64,000 nt of DNA from the NCBI GenBank assembly GCA_963693315.1, contig OY856186.1, forward strand, positions 79,489,040 to 79,553,039. The letters are read 5' to 3'. Position 1 is the first letter of the stretch, and each line of letters opens with the position of its first letter. Both the position numbers and the translations under genes were made by a program. Under the pieces are notes generated by a model. The model was not told the origin of the DNA and searched no databases. It saw only the letters and a program-made list of their open reading frames with translations. Source of the stretch: Diogma glabrata (lineage: Eukaryota > Arthropoda > Insecta > Diptera > Cylindrotomidae). Shown here one piece after another: positions 1 through 8,069 of the stretch.

Positions 1-2
1 GG

Positions 3-1745
3 TTAATTTATGAGAGTAAACAAATTTCAGAAAAAATCTCTTTCGAAGTAAAAATACCAACCACCAATTTTTACGTGGATGGGTTTTGCGCAAGCAGCAA
101 TACTGTCTATGAATTTCTAGGATGCTATTGGCATGGTTGTCAAAAATGTTTTGTAGCCAGAAACATTGAGATAAATGGTAACGATTCGTTCGTTAACAAA
201 TACGAACAATCAATGGCTAGATTGCATGTTATAGAGTCGCTAGGGTACAACATTAAAAAAATTTGGGAGTGCGAGTTTAAGAACTTCCTGTCTGAAAACC
301 CCGAGCTATCCGCAACTCTAGATAACGATCGTGAATTGCAGTATAGTCATCTTGATCCTAGAGATGCCCTGTATGGTGGCCGAACCGAAACATTTCAGCT
401 TTACTACAAAGTAAAGAATGGTGAAAAAATAAGATATTTTGATTTTACATCACTCTACCCGTATGTAAATAAATATGGTAAAAACCCCATTCATCATCCA
501 AAAGTCTTTCGCAGAGAAGAGTGTAAGAACCTCGATATCTTAAGTATTGACGGTCTAATCAAGTGTTTAGTGCTACCCCCTCAAAAACTATTAATTCCGA
601 TTCTTCCAATGAAAATAAATAACAAACTTCTATTTACTTTATGTCGAACATGCGGAGAAACTGAAAATGTTTGCAACCGTTGTACACATGAGGAATCTGA
701 ACGAATGTTATCAGGTACTTGGGTATTGGACGAAGTCAAACTAGCAATTAATCATGGTTACAAGATTGCAGAAATTTTTGAAGTTTGGCAATACGAGATA
801 GCTCAATATAATAGAGAAAAAAAGTGTGGCGGCGTGTTCACTGATTATATGAATTGCTTCCTTAAGTTAAAACAAGAAGCAAGTGATTGGCCTCCAAACG
901 TTTCCACTCAAATTGAAAAGGAAAACTACATTAAGGAGTTTTTTGAGCATGAAGGGATTCATTTGGATCCAAAAGCAATTACAAATAATCCTTCACAAAG
1001 AGGTTGCAGTAAACTTCTTTTAAATGCGCTTTGGGGAAAATTGGGTCAAAGAAATGATAAGAATCAGACGGCCATCATTCATACAGTTTCTGAATTGTAC
1101 AAATTAATCTCATCCCCAGGAGTTGAAATTACCGATGTATTTCCAGTAGAAAATGTTCTATGGGTGAAATGGAAACATCCAAGTAATGATTTTGTTATAC
1201 CACTTAAACACGCTTCCGTAGCTGTGGCCGCATTTACTACGGCTAATGCTCGAATTAAGCTTTACAAAGAGTTAGCGAAAGTTCAAGGAAAACTTCTCTA
1301 TTGTGATACCGATTCAATTATTTTTATAGAAGACGTGTCAAATGAAGGAGTGCTTAAAACGGGTAATTTTGTAGGTGATTTAACCGACGAATTATCAGGA
1401 TACGGAAAAAATGCCTATATTACTGAATTTGTTAGTACAGGGCCTAAAAGCTATGGGTTCATTGCGTTCAATCCTGATAAAGAGGAATATCATGAGACGG
1501 CAAAGTGTAAAGGCATAACACTAAATGTTGAATCGCAAAAATCTTTGAATTTTTATACTTTGAAGAGCATTGTAACCAATGTTAGTGATGAAGGCTTTCG
1601 TACGGTCTGTGACCAAAAAAAAATTAAGAGACGAAAAATATTAGAAGTAGTTTCTCAGCCTGAAATTAAGAAATTTGGGTTTACATATAACAAGCGAATT
1701 TGTCTTGATGACTATAAAACAATCCCATTTGGCTTTATTTTTTAA
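3..1745 (+). CDS. pPolB: Protein-primed family B DNA polymerase (C-terminal part)
   Basis: This enzyme copies the linear Polinton genome using a protein primer. The frame is open from base 3, so the N-terminus and exonuclease domain lie upstream of the window. There is a GTG at 75, but the reading is continuous before it and that codon is not a start. Counting from base 75, the protein shows a YEFLGCYWHGC block at 12-22, a YGG motif at 100-102, motif A DFTSLYP at 123-129, motif B with K313, N317 and G321, and motif C YCDTDS at 409-414 carrying the catalytic aspartates. The C-terminus has the family-typical YNKR...DDY block. It converges on the integrase gene across 147 bp of AT-rich spacer. 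There are no internal stops or frameshifts, so it is probably functional if the missing part is intact. Confidence 0.95.
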   Translation, partial: LIYESKQISEKISFEVKIPTTNFYVDGFCASSNTVYEFLGCYWHGCQKCFVARNIEINGNDSFVNKYEQSMARLHVIESLGYNIKKIWECEFKNFLSENPELSATLDNDRELQYSHLDPRDALYGGRTETFQLYYKVKNGEKIRYFDFTSLYPYVNKYGKNPIHHPKVFRREECKNLDILSIDGLIKCLVLPPQKLLIPILPMKINNKLLFTLCRTCGETENVCNRCTHEESERMLSGTWVLDEVKLAINHGYKIAEIFEVWQYEIAQYNREKKCGGVFTDYMNCFLKLKQEASDWPPNVSTQIEKENYIKEFFEHEGIHLDPKAITNNPSQRGCSKLLLNALWGKLGQRNDKNQTAIIHTVSELYKLISSPGVEITDVFPVENVLWVKWKHPSNDFVIPLKHASVAVAAFTTANARIKLYKELAKVQGKLLYCDTDSIIFIEDVSNEGVLKTGNFVGDLTDELSGYGKNAYITEFVSTGPKSYGFIAFNPDKEEYHETAKCKGITLNVESQKSLNFYTLKSIVTNVSDEGFRTVCDQKKIKRRKILEVVSQPEIKKFGFTYNKRICLDDYKTIPFGFIF

Positions 1746-1892
1746 CCTATTTTTAAAAAATGTTTTGTTTAGTTTTTATTTTTCTCGTTTTTAATAGTAA
1801 TATTGTATTTTAATATGTAATAAAAAGGTTTAAAACAAAAATAAATATAATTATAATAAATACGAAATGTAAATATAGAATAAGTGTTAAAT

Positions 1893-2852
1893 TCAAATAA
1901 AATTATTTTTATTTATCCAAGAGTTGTGTGTTTTATTGAAACCTAACCATTTTACGAGAAGTTGATTTTTTTTCTTTCGTAAAACTCTTTCTACCAAATA
2001 TATGTCAGGATGTTTTGTCTTTTGTAATTCATGTTCATAAAATCGGCCGAAAATTGGTTGATTTTTAAAATCTTTTAACAAATATGTTACAGGAAATTTA
2101 TGTTTTACCTCATCTATTTGAAAAATCTCTGGAGACCAATTTGCAGTATAAGATTTTTCGAAAATTGTTTTATGTTTGCTAACTCGAACATAATCGCCTT
2201 TCTTAAATTTTGCTCTACCCAGTTTTGGTTTGTAATCAAAAACATTTTTTAGAAGATACGATTCATTTTTATTCGATACATCAATGGGGGCCATTTTTAT
2301 AGTTCGGTGTCTACTCCGATTGTACACATTAACTATTTCGGTAATTATGTCTATCCATTTATAAGAGCCGCGAAAACTAAACATTCTCCACATTCGTTGT
2401 TTTATAGTTCTATTTAGTCTCTCAACTATACTAGCTTTTAAGAAACTAAATGAAGAATAATGGTTTATATTGTGTTTCTCCATTAAATTTTTGAATTCTC
2501 TATTATAAAATTCTTTCCCCATGTCCGTTTGAAGATGTTTTGGAAACCTTTGATTTGTTTCCATTATTTGTTGCAGTTCTCCAGAAATTTCTCGACCTGT
2601 TTTAGTTTTAAGGGGTGATACCCAGCAAAATTTAGAGAAAGTATCGATAATCACCAAAAGAAATCGATAATTATTATTATATTTGCTGTATGCAGTTAAT
2701 TCAACAAGATCGGCTTGCCATAGATCATCTATCCCTTTTGTTATAACTTTTCTTCTTTCGAAATTTTTTCTTGCTTGTTTATGTAATTCGTTTATCACTT
2801 CTTGGCGCTCCATTTTGATTGAAGTTATTGGTTGTTTTAATAGCTTCCACAC
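1893..2852 (-). CDS. INT: Polinton integrase (rve core with C-terminal chromodomain)
   Basis: A retroviral-type integrase that would join Polinton ends to host DNA. Counting from the GTG at 2852, the catalytic residues are D48 (WQADLVEL), D110 (QTDMGKEF) and E144 (KASIVERLNRT), a DD-34-E spacing. The middle carries an SH3-like region (KFKKGDYVRVSK), and residues about 285-319 form a chromodomain (YLVERVLRKKKNQLLVKWLG), which in such enzymes can read histone marks. The first ATG is at 2813. The usual upstream zinc-binding segment is absent from this frame. Just upstream another frame reads PASCGS, resembling the family's HPASFGG block, with a stop nearby, so the N-terminus looks frameshifted. 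It is divergent from the 2965 gene. The core looks intact; whether a complete enzyme is made is doubtful. Confidence 0.9.
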   Translation of the reverse strand: MWKLLKQPITSIKMERQEVINELHKQARKNFERRKVITKGIDDLWQADLVELTAYSKYNNNYRFLLVIIDTFSKFCWVSPLKTKTGREISGELQQIMETNQRFPKHLQTDMGKEFYNREFKNLMEKHNINHYSSFSFLKASIVERLNRTIKQRMWRMFSFRGSYKWIDIITEIVNVYNRSRHRTIKMAPIDVSNKNESYLLKNVFDYKPKLGRAKFKKGDYVRVSKHKTIFEKSYTANWSPEIFQIDEVKHKFPVTYLLKDFKNQPIFGRFYEHELQKTKHPDIYLVERVLRKKKNQLLVKWLGFNKTHNSWINKNNFI

Positions 2853-2861
2853 GACGCCGGC

Positions 2862-2872
2862 TATTTATAAAT
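2862..2872. promoter_or_regulatory. TATA-like element in divergent promoter
   Basis: TATTTATAAAT lies between the divergent integrase (-) and the 212-aa gene (+). Its core TTTATAAA is palindromic, so it could serve both directions: about 93 nt before the plus-strand ATG and about 50 nt before the first integrase ATG. Called from sequence only. Confidence 0.4.
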
Positions 2873-2964
2873 GTTCAATGCTGTTGATCAAATAGTAAGT
2901 GTTGTTAAATTCATTTTGATTTTAGTTTATTAAGTTCTTTTCAACTGAGTACTTCACAGTAAAA

Positions 2965-3603
2965 ATGGAGAGGATTGTTAAGGAAAAAGTTAAGAAGTTA
3001 GTAATGCGTAAACCAGATTTATTGCTGTCGTATGTTTATTTTTTAAACGACAATAAATCATGTTTCATTGTAATTGGCTACAATACAGAAATTTTCAAAC
3101 CACAACTGCTGTTGATTAATGATAAAGATTTTATTTGCTTTGCTTGGGATGACTGGAATCTATTTTTCAACCAAATTGGATTAGTTCAACAATATTTTGA
3201 GGGAGATGACATCGAAAAATTCAAACAAATGTTAGCCAGGAAAGACAACAGATACAGATTATCGTACAACAACGGGAAGAAGTATGTAATCTTTTCCGAT
3301 AAATCTTTTAAAATACAATTGAATGGAGAAGAATGGGGCAGATTGCAAGAGTTGGCGCCTTTAATTCACTCAATATTTAGCTGGTATAGGCTAACTTACA
3401 AGGATGTAAGAGCCTATTACAATTTATATATGCAAAAATGTGTTCAACAAAATTGTACAAAGCTGGACTACAAAGACTTTTTTACGCCAACACACGAAAA
3501 TACAAACCAATGCAACTATTCCAGATTATTTAACGAACTACCAATTTTGTCTAAAAACAAACTGATTTGTGACTTATATAATAATCTTTGTATAAATATT
3601 TGA
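2965..3603 (+). CDS. Polinton protein of unknown function, weakly PC4-like
   Basis: This is an intact 212-aa frame starting at an ATG (MERIVKEKVKKL) on the strand opposite its neighbours. I do not recognise it with certainty. The middle (residues about 95-140) reads as alternating strands followed by an IQLNGEEWGRLQELAPLI segment. That resembles the strand-plus-helix pattern of PC4-type single-stranded DNA-binding cofactors, where a leucine-rich EW...L..L..I helix closes the domain. A DNA-binding role in replication or transcription would fit its place beside polymerase and integrase, but this is inference. There is no signal peptide or membrane segment. The C-terminus has several Cys and Asn residues without a clear zinc motif. 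It is followed by a poly-T tract and converges on the protease gene. Confidence 0.7.
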   Translation: MERIVKEKVKKLVMRKPDLLLSYVYFLNDNKSCFIVIGYNTEIFKPQLLLINDKDFICFAWDDWNLFFNQIGLVQQYFEGDDIEKFKQMLARKDNRYRLSYNNGKKYVIFSDKSFKIQLNGEEWGRLQELAPLIHSIFSWYRLTYKDVRAYYNLYMQKCVQQNCTKLDYKDFFTPTHENTNQCNYSRLFNELPILSKNKLICDLYNNLCINI

Positions 3604-3942
3604 GATATATTAAAAAAAAAAAATATAATTAGTAAAAAATTGTTTCATTTTGTTTTTATTAAATTTTTTTTTATTAAATTTTTTTATTAAATTTTTTTTT
3701 TATTATTTTTTCTTTAGTTTTTTTTTAAAAATTTTTTTTTAATCTTTTTTTTTTTCTAAATTTTTTTTTTTAATTTTTTTTATTTTATTTTTTTTGAATT
3801 TTTTTCTGCAGTGGTATTGAAAGTCTGAAAATAAAAGTTTGTTATTAGTTGATTTAAAAAAAAATTTAATAACACACTTTTACCTACATTGAACAAGTTT
3901 GATCATGTTTTTTCAAGCTGGACGAGTTTTTATTTGGTTCGT
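3604..3942. repeat. Poly-T low-complexity spacer between convergent genes
   Basis: Between the ends of the 212-aa gene and the protease gene, 3610-3800 is almost pure T broken by short A-rich steps (TTTTTATTAAATTTT type). The remainder to 3942 is AT-rich. No coding signal is seen. It probably supplies the 3' ends of both transcripts. Confidence 0.8.
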
Positions 3943-4419
3943 TCACCGTTTTTTCTTTGCCATTTTGTTAAAGTACTTTTTGTAGGCAAAATTCACGATG
4001 CGATCGTTGTAGTCAGACATATCGGTTGCAAATCCGTTTAAAAAACTTTTCATTGATTTTCCACTACATCTATGATGGAGGTAGATACAGCAATATTTAC
4101 CACACATGAAACTGTAGCGATTTTGTAGTTCTTTTGGATTGTAAATGTAAGACTTTGAGTTGTTTAACAAAAAAGCGCGGAATCTACGATCGAATGGCTT
4201 TCTACCAAACGAATCAAAAAACTCGGCACGAGCTCCAGAGGGAAAATGAATTGCCACCCAATGTGTTCCCGGTTTGTGTGATGGATCAGTATTAATAACG
4301 TAGCATGCGGGTTTATTTAAGACTGTTTTAGGCAGTTGATCAATTGCGTACACACCACGAAAATATTTTTTTGTGATAGGATTTTTTTGTAGGGCTATAG
4401 TTAACTCTGTTGTATTCAT
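3943..4419 (-). CDS. PRO: Adenain-like cysteine protease (capsid maturation)
   Basis: A 158-aa protease of the adenovirus/Ulp1 (C5/C48) fold, expected to cleave capsid precursors during assembly. The catalytic set is visible in family order: H53 in GTHWVAIHF, D69 in FFDSFG, Q99 in ELQNRYSF, and nucleophile C106 in SFMCGKYCC. The length is near that of a minimal adenain. The C-terminus is lysine-rich (KKYFNKMAKKKR), as expected for a DNA- or peptide-cofactor-binding enzyme. It lies 46 bp downstream of the capsid gene on the same strand, and its own TATA-like box lies 36-43 nt before the ATG. No catalytic residue is missing, so it is likely active. Candidate cleavage sites are present in two neighbouring proteins. 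Confidence 0.95.
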   Translation of the reverse strand: MNTTELTIALQKNPITKKYFRGVYAIDQLPKTVLNKPACYVINTDPSHKPGTHWVAIHFPSGARAEFFDSFGRKPFDRRFRAFLLNNSKSYIYNPKELQNRYSFMCGKYCCIYLHHRCSGKSMKSFLNGFATDMSDYNDRIVNFAYKKYFNKMAKKKR

Positions 4420-4454
4420 AATGTCTTAATGTGTAGTTAAATCTGAAGTTTGTT

Positions 4455-4462
4455 TATTTATA
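4455..4462 (-). promoter_or_regulatory. TATA box of protease gene
   Basis: TATAAATA on the minus strand, 36-43 nt before the protease ATG, in the 46-bp gap after the capsid gene and touching its terminal codons. It implies a very short leader. Confidence 0.45.
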
Positions 4463-4465
4463 TTT

Positions 4466-5761
4466 TTACTGATCTAAAATAATGTTTCTATTTTGATCAA
4501 TCTCCAAGCTAGCATCATACTCCATGTAAATTAAACATGTTAAGGTGTTAGGAATCGGTGCATCAAAACGTGCCTCAAAACGTATATTTCCTTGATTGGC
4601 TAAAGATGAACAGCCATCGTTGGATGCTAAATCCGGTGTGAGATCGTACGCGATCATAAAATAGCCGGATGCATACATTTCTCTTGTGATAAGGTTGCCC
4701 TGAGGTGAGTGCAGTATACCCATAGTAGAAAAGATTGTCGAATATGCACGCGCACACGAATCACCACCGGTAAATGAGGTTGTTATAGATGCACTTGGTG
4801 TTGGAACCCCATTTACATACAAAGTGCACGAAGCCATTTTATTGTGTTTGAAATTGTAAGGATTCTTTTTCTTCGAACCAATGTATGCATCATTATCAAC
4901 CATAAAAAATATTAAATTTGTTGGCATCTGCCCCAACACAATATTATCCAAATTTAAGGAGTTACCGCTTGCAGGTATCGTATATGATTTCACTTCACAT
5001 CTCTTATAATGATATTTTGCATTTGTTTGTTCAAGCATCTTATGATGCGCGATTAAAACATTAGGATTAATTGCACATTGTTTTACGTAAATTGTTGCCT
5101 CAAGTATTTTTATAGATGTGTCATCGGTTGCCGCATCAGTCATAAGATAAAATTCAGGTTTGTTGAGCGTAAAAGTTAATCTCACATCAACATTATTCAA
5201 AAGCAATAGCGGTTGATTTAACATATCTGCATGCACTTTTCCGTACAGCTCAACAATGTTACTATTTTTCACTAAACTGTGTCTTTTCAACAATCCTTCT
5301 TGAGATGGCGGTAAGGTATCAAGTTTTTTGGTATCCGGATAAAACCCCGATAACTCCAAATGCGTCCTGCTCGCATCCTCACCAAAATTCAATAATGTTT
5401 CAATGTACGCTTTATAACTGTAATTACCGTCTGAGGAATTTATGTTTTTTCCGTTCAACGAAACATTTACCTGACGAAACAGTGAATGCAGCATATTATT
5501 TATTACAGTTGGTTGAGATGTATCCGCATCCGTGTACAATGCACCATTACTTTTGGTTAGACGCAGTTTTACACATAGGTTTATGGACGATAAATCTAAA
5601 TACATATCACTGTGTCCATGACATACGAATTCAATGATCGATTGGTTTTCTAAACTAGTTAAAGGTTTGTAGGCAACTTCTTCGGTTTTCACAATGTTTG
5701 TTTGAATGTTACGAGGTGCGAAAAGATCCAATTCGGATTTCATACACTCTCGGAAAGACAT
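4466..5761 (-). CDS. MCP: Major capsid protein (double jelly-roll, Polinton PY)
   Basis: This 431-aa protein is the Polinton major capsid protein, which would build hexon-like trimers of an icosahedral shell. It starts at the ATG of MSFRECMKSELDLFAPRNIQ, an opening I recognise from this family. The body is beta-rich and nearly free of charged helices, as expected for two jelly rolls. Recognisable blocks include VNVSLNGKNI near residue 100, SGFYPDTKK near 135 and NVDVRLTFTLNKPEFYLM near 190-205, the last matching the strand pattern between the two rolls. There are no stops or frameshifts. It lies 18 bp after the small basic capsid-associated gene and is followed by the protease. The fold assignment rests on family resemblance and gene context, not on a structure. 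Confidence 0.9.
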   Translation of the reverse strand: MSFRECMKSELDLFAPRNIQTNIVKTEEVAYKPLTSLENQSIIEFVCHGHSDMYLDLSSINLCVKLRLTKSNGALYTDADTSQPTVINNMLHSLFRQVNVSLNGKNINSSDGNYSYKAYIETLLNFGEDASRTHLELSGFYPDTKKLDTLPPSQEGLLKRHSLVKNSNIVELYGKVHADMLNQPLLLLNNVDVRLTFTLNKPEFYLMTDAATDDTSIKILEATIYVKQCAINPNVLIAHHKMLEQTNAKYHYKRCEVKSYTIPASGNSLNLDNIVLGQMPTNLIFFMVDNDAYIGSKKKNPYNFKHNKMASCTLYVNGVPTPSASITTSFTGGDSCARAYSTIFSTMGILHSPQGNLITREMYASGYFMIAYDLTPDLASNDGCSSLANQGNIRFEARFDAPIPNTLTCLIYMEYDASLEIDQNRNIILDQ

Positions 5762-5779
5762 TTTGTTTAAGTTTTTAAA

Positions 5780-6289
5780 TTATGTAAATATATCTAAAAC
5801 GCGTGGTTTTTTGTTAGGCGTGCGTTTGTTTGGTAGATGCTTCTTTACACGAGCTGCTAAGATGCTCGATTGTCTTTTTTCAGAAGTTGCTCTCTTATTT
5901 ATTGGGTTTTTCAAGCTTCGTTTGAATCTTTTTCTTTTCCGCTTTTCGATGCCTGTTCCAGCCATTGCATTTATTTTATCGATTGTCTTATCTCTTAATT
6001 TGTCAACAACTTGCACCGATCGATCACGAAGAATATTTTGTATCGGTTTTTGTGCGCTTATATTTTTTAAAATGTCGGAACCCGTGTCAATTAACTCGTT
6101 CTTTAAAAAATTTGCACCGCTTTTTAGAAGCGGTTGAAGATATTTCCAGAAACTAGCAAATACACTACCAATCCCTCGACCTCGCTGATATACTTTTGGC
6201 AATTTTAACACATTTCCAAATTCATCGTTGGCGGTTGGGTTATTTCCACCGTGTTGTTGAACGTAATATTTTAGATAAGCGTTATGCAT
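5780..6289 (-). CDS. Small basic capsid-associated protein (PW-like, pVI-like layout)
   Basis: This is a 169-aa protein from the ATG at 6289 (MHNAYLKYYVQQHGG). The open frame extends to 6370 but that part overlaps the preceding gene, and the TATA box at 6320-6327 favours the later ATG. After a short N-terminus with QHGG (residues 12-15) comes a Gly/Arg motif (QRGRGIGSVFASFWKYLQ) and an amphipathic helix-like stretch typical of a conserved Polinton protein. The C-terminal third is strongly basic (KRKRKRFKRSLK, KKHLPNKRTPNKK). QHGG and MAGTG (109-113) both match adenain cleavage consensus patterns. An internal capsid, DNA-binding or membrane-active role like adenovirus pVI or pX is plausible but inferred. 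Confidence 0.8.
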   Translation of the reverse strand: MHNAYLKYYVQQHGGNNPTANDEFGNVLKLPKVYQRGRGIGSVFASFWKYLQPLLKSGANFLKNELIDTGSDILKNISAQKPIQNILRDRSVQVVDKLRDKTIDKINAMAGTGIEKRKRKRFKRSLKNPINKRATSEKRQSSILAARVKKHLPNKRTPNKKPRVLDIFT

Positions 6290-6319
6290 TGTAATAAAAT
6301 TTAAAAACAGCTTCACCTC

Positions 6320-6327
6320 TTTATATA
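6320..6327 (-). promoter_or_regulatory. TATA box of small basic capsid-associated gene
   Basis: TATATAAA on the minus strand, 31-38 nt before the ATG at 6289 and overlapping the stop codon of the upstream minor capsid gene. Its position argues that this gene is transcribed separately and that the 6289 ATG is the start. Confidence 0.5.
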
Positions 6328-7196
6328 CCTTTACGAAAATGTAAAACAACCATTGTGCAAAATGAATCATTTTTAAAATTTATCTGTTCCCCATTTTCAT
6401 CCGTTAATAGCAGACTGATATCTGTAATCAGTGTTCTCTCGAGTCGTGCATATTGAATTTTTCCTATTTCACAGTTTTGATAACTCTCAAATTGCCTTTT
6501 ATATTTTACGGGATGCATTACTAACCCTCTAGCCATTATATTACCAAACATTTGAGGTCGCACTATATCACAATAAATACACATATAGTTCGGTACAGCT
6601 TCAGATTCTGGGATGGGCTCCGGTAAAATTACTTTGACACGTTTCTTTAACATCGTTAGTTTTTGCTCTGATAAAGATTGTGAAGGTTTAATTGCAATCG
6701 ATTCTTTTAAATTTTTTATAACTTTGCTCCATTCAGTTTTATCAATTTGTGAAAATAAGTAGTCAAAGAGTAGATTTATTGTGTATTCTTTATTAAATTT
6801 TAATTTAAAATTGCGTTTATCAACACCAACTTGAACGAAATCTTTTGAAAAAACGTAAAAAGGCAAGTCAGCAGACTCAGAATATCGATCGAAAAAATCT
6901 TCATGTTGAACGATTGCAAATAAAGTTGGATACTGTCTTAATATATCTAATATTTCTACACCAGTATTACCTCGTTCTGCAATAAACGTTATAGACGGAT
7001 CTTTTCCAAGTTTCTTCATTATAGAGGTGCAAGCAAATTTTGATACACCCATATACCATTCTGCGTGATCGTCACCCTTCAAGTTAAGTGAATAAGGAAG
7101 TTTAACAGTAAATCTTGAAAGTGTGTTATGCGGATAAAAATCCAGAGAGCTGTTACTTGTTAATGTAATATAAAAAGATTTTTGATCAGCTAGCAT
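6321..7196 (-). CDS. PX: Minor capsid (penton-like) protein, Polinton PX
   Basis: A 291-aa protein starting MLADQKSFYITLTSNSSLDF. The N-terminal pattern FYITL.SN.S.D.YP.NT...F.V.LP is the recognisable opening of the Polinton minor capsid protein, a single jelly roll thought to form the five-fold vertices. Residues 46-58 (AEWYMGVSKFACT) continue the family pattern. The middle has a lysine-rich helical insertion (about 150-195) and the C-terminus returns to beta-rich sequence (CTMVVLHFRKG). It sits directly upstream of the small basic capsid-associated gene (31-bp gap) and downstream of the 103-aa basic gene. Its TATAAAAG box is 60-67 nt before the ATG. It is intact. Assignment is by family pattern and neighbourhood. 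Confidence 0.85.
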   Translation of the reverse strand: MLADQKSFYITLTSNSSLDFYPHNTLSRFTVKLPYSLNLKGDDHAEWYMGVSKFACTSIMKKLGKDPSITFIAERGNTGVEILDILRQYPTLFAIVQHEDFFDRYSESADLPFYVFSKDFVQVGVDKRNFKLKFNKEYTINLLFDYLFSQIDKTEWSKVIKNLKESIAIKPSQSLSEQKLTMLKKRVKVILPEPIPESEAVPNYMCIYCDIVRPQMFGNIMARGLVMHPVKYKRQFESYQNCEIGKIQYARLERTLITDISLLLTDENGEQINFKNDSFCTMVVLHFRKGI

Positions 7197-7251
7197 TGTA
7201 GACGTCGTGTGATAACATCAAAAATCTGAATGATGATTAACACTTCTAAAC

Positions 7252-7563
7252 TTAACTTTTATAGCTTTGCCAGGGAATCGTTTGTTGTTTTGATTTTGTT
7301 TTTTGTGTTTTTTTTTTTGGTGTGCTCGTTTCACTTTTTGTTTTTTTCCGTTTAGGAAAATTTATAACACTTTGCGTTGGATCAACCCTCGACCTTTTTG
7401 TTGTAGAACGTGTGAAACGGCGTTCAACTGGAACGTTCACATTCTCTCCCGTATTCAATTCAAATACTCTGTACTCTTGAGGATTTAGAGAAAGTCTTTC
7501 TTTCGATATTCTTACATCGGGTGGTTGACCTTCTAGAGCTCTTCGTCGTACGCTATCATCCAT
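7252..7563 (-). CDS. Small basic protein, unknown (Polinton)
   Basis: A 103-aa open frame starting MDDSVRRRALEG. The first half is mixed (RLSLNPQEYRVFELNTGE). The second half is extremely rich in Lys, Arg, Thr and Ser (FPKRKKTKSETSTPKKKTQK), without fold signatures. This composition suits a nucleic-acid-binding core protein, but I recognise no family. It begins 2 bp after the stop of the 167-aa gene and its 3' end contains the TATA box for the next gene. It is too compactly placed to be chance coding. Confidence 0.65.
   Translation of the reverse strand: MDDSVRRRALEGQPPDVRISKERLSLNPQEYRVFELNTGENVNVPVERRFTRSTTKRSRVDPTQSVINFPKRKKTKSETSTPKKKTQKTKSKQQTIPWQSYKS
7256..7263 (-). promoter_or_regulatory. 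TATA box of minor capsid gene
   Basis: TATAAAAG on the minus strand, 60-67 nt before the minor capsid ATG at 7196 and inside the last codons of the upstream basic gene. The spacing allows a leader of about 30 nt. Confidence 0.5.
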
Positions 7564-7565
7564 AT

Positions 7566-8069
7566 CTAATTCTTGAATTTCATCAAATCGTCATTATTAT
7601 CCGCATTTTCAAAACTAGAAAATCTATTCGATGTTTCAAACAGTTCATCAAATGATTTAGGCTCTTGAATTTGTTTCATCATCTTAGTTTGTGTTGCAAT
7701 ATTTCGACCTTCAGACGTTTCAGTTTGATTTTTTGCGTTACGCCCTTTTAAAATCTTCGTTTGCGTGTTCCCATCCACCTTTAGCTGGTTATTTAAAACA
7801 TCGCTATCAGCTTGCGTCTGTTTATTTAATACAACGTTAGAGTTTAAGCCTGGAAAATGATTTATTCCAATTGGTCTTCTTTTCACATTTAACATTTTTA
7901 AAAGACTTTGCCGGTAATAGTTCCATTTATCGATATCGTTTAGTTTATTATTGTACAAAATCTTTTTCATTTCACGATCTAATGCCGATAGTTTATTGTC
8001 TTCTAACATAATTTTTTTCCACTGCTCAAATGTATCAGGATGAACAACAATCATACGTTGTAAACTCAT
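7566..8069 (-). CDS. Conserved Polinton protein of unknown function (167 aa)
   Basis: The N-terminal half (MSLQRMIVVHPDTFEQW, then DREMKKILYNNKLNDIDKW followed by a YYRQSLLKML block) matches a short protein I recall as common in Polintons: a 'VHP' opening followed by a predicted helical segment with D.EM..IL....L.D.DKW..Y...L. The second half is low-complexity and polar, rich in Asn, Gln, Thr and Lys. No enzymatic motif is visible. Its last 4 nt and the neighbouring gene's context form a compact junction: it starts at 8069, overlapping the stop of the 111-aa gene by 4 nt, and the next gene begins 2 bp after its own stop. Confidence 0.7.
   Translation of the reverse strand: MSLQRMIVVHPDTFEQWKKIMLEDNKLSALDREMKKILYNNKLNDIDKWNYYRQSLLKMLNVKRRPIGINHFPGLNSNVVLNKQTQADSDVLNNQLKVDGNTQTKILKGRNAKNQTETSEGRNIATQTKMMKQIQEPKSFDELFETSNRFSSFENADNNDDLMKFKN

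Noticed and set aside
5305..6137. Plus-strand frames of 110 and 143 codons opposite the capsid genes
   Set aside because: They lie antisense to conserved Polinton genes and have no family features.
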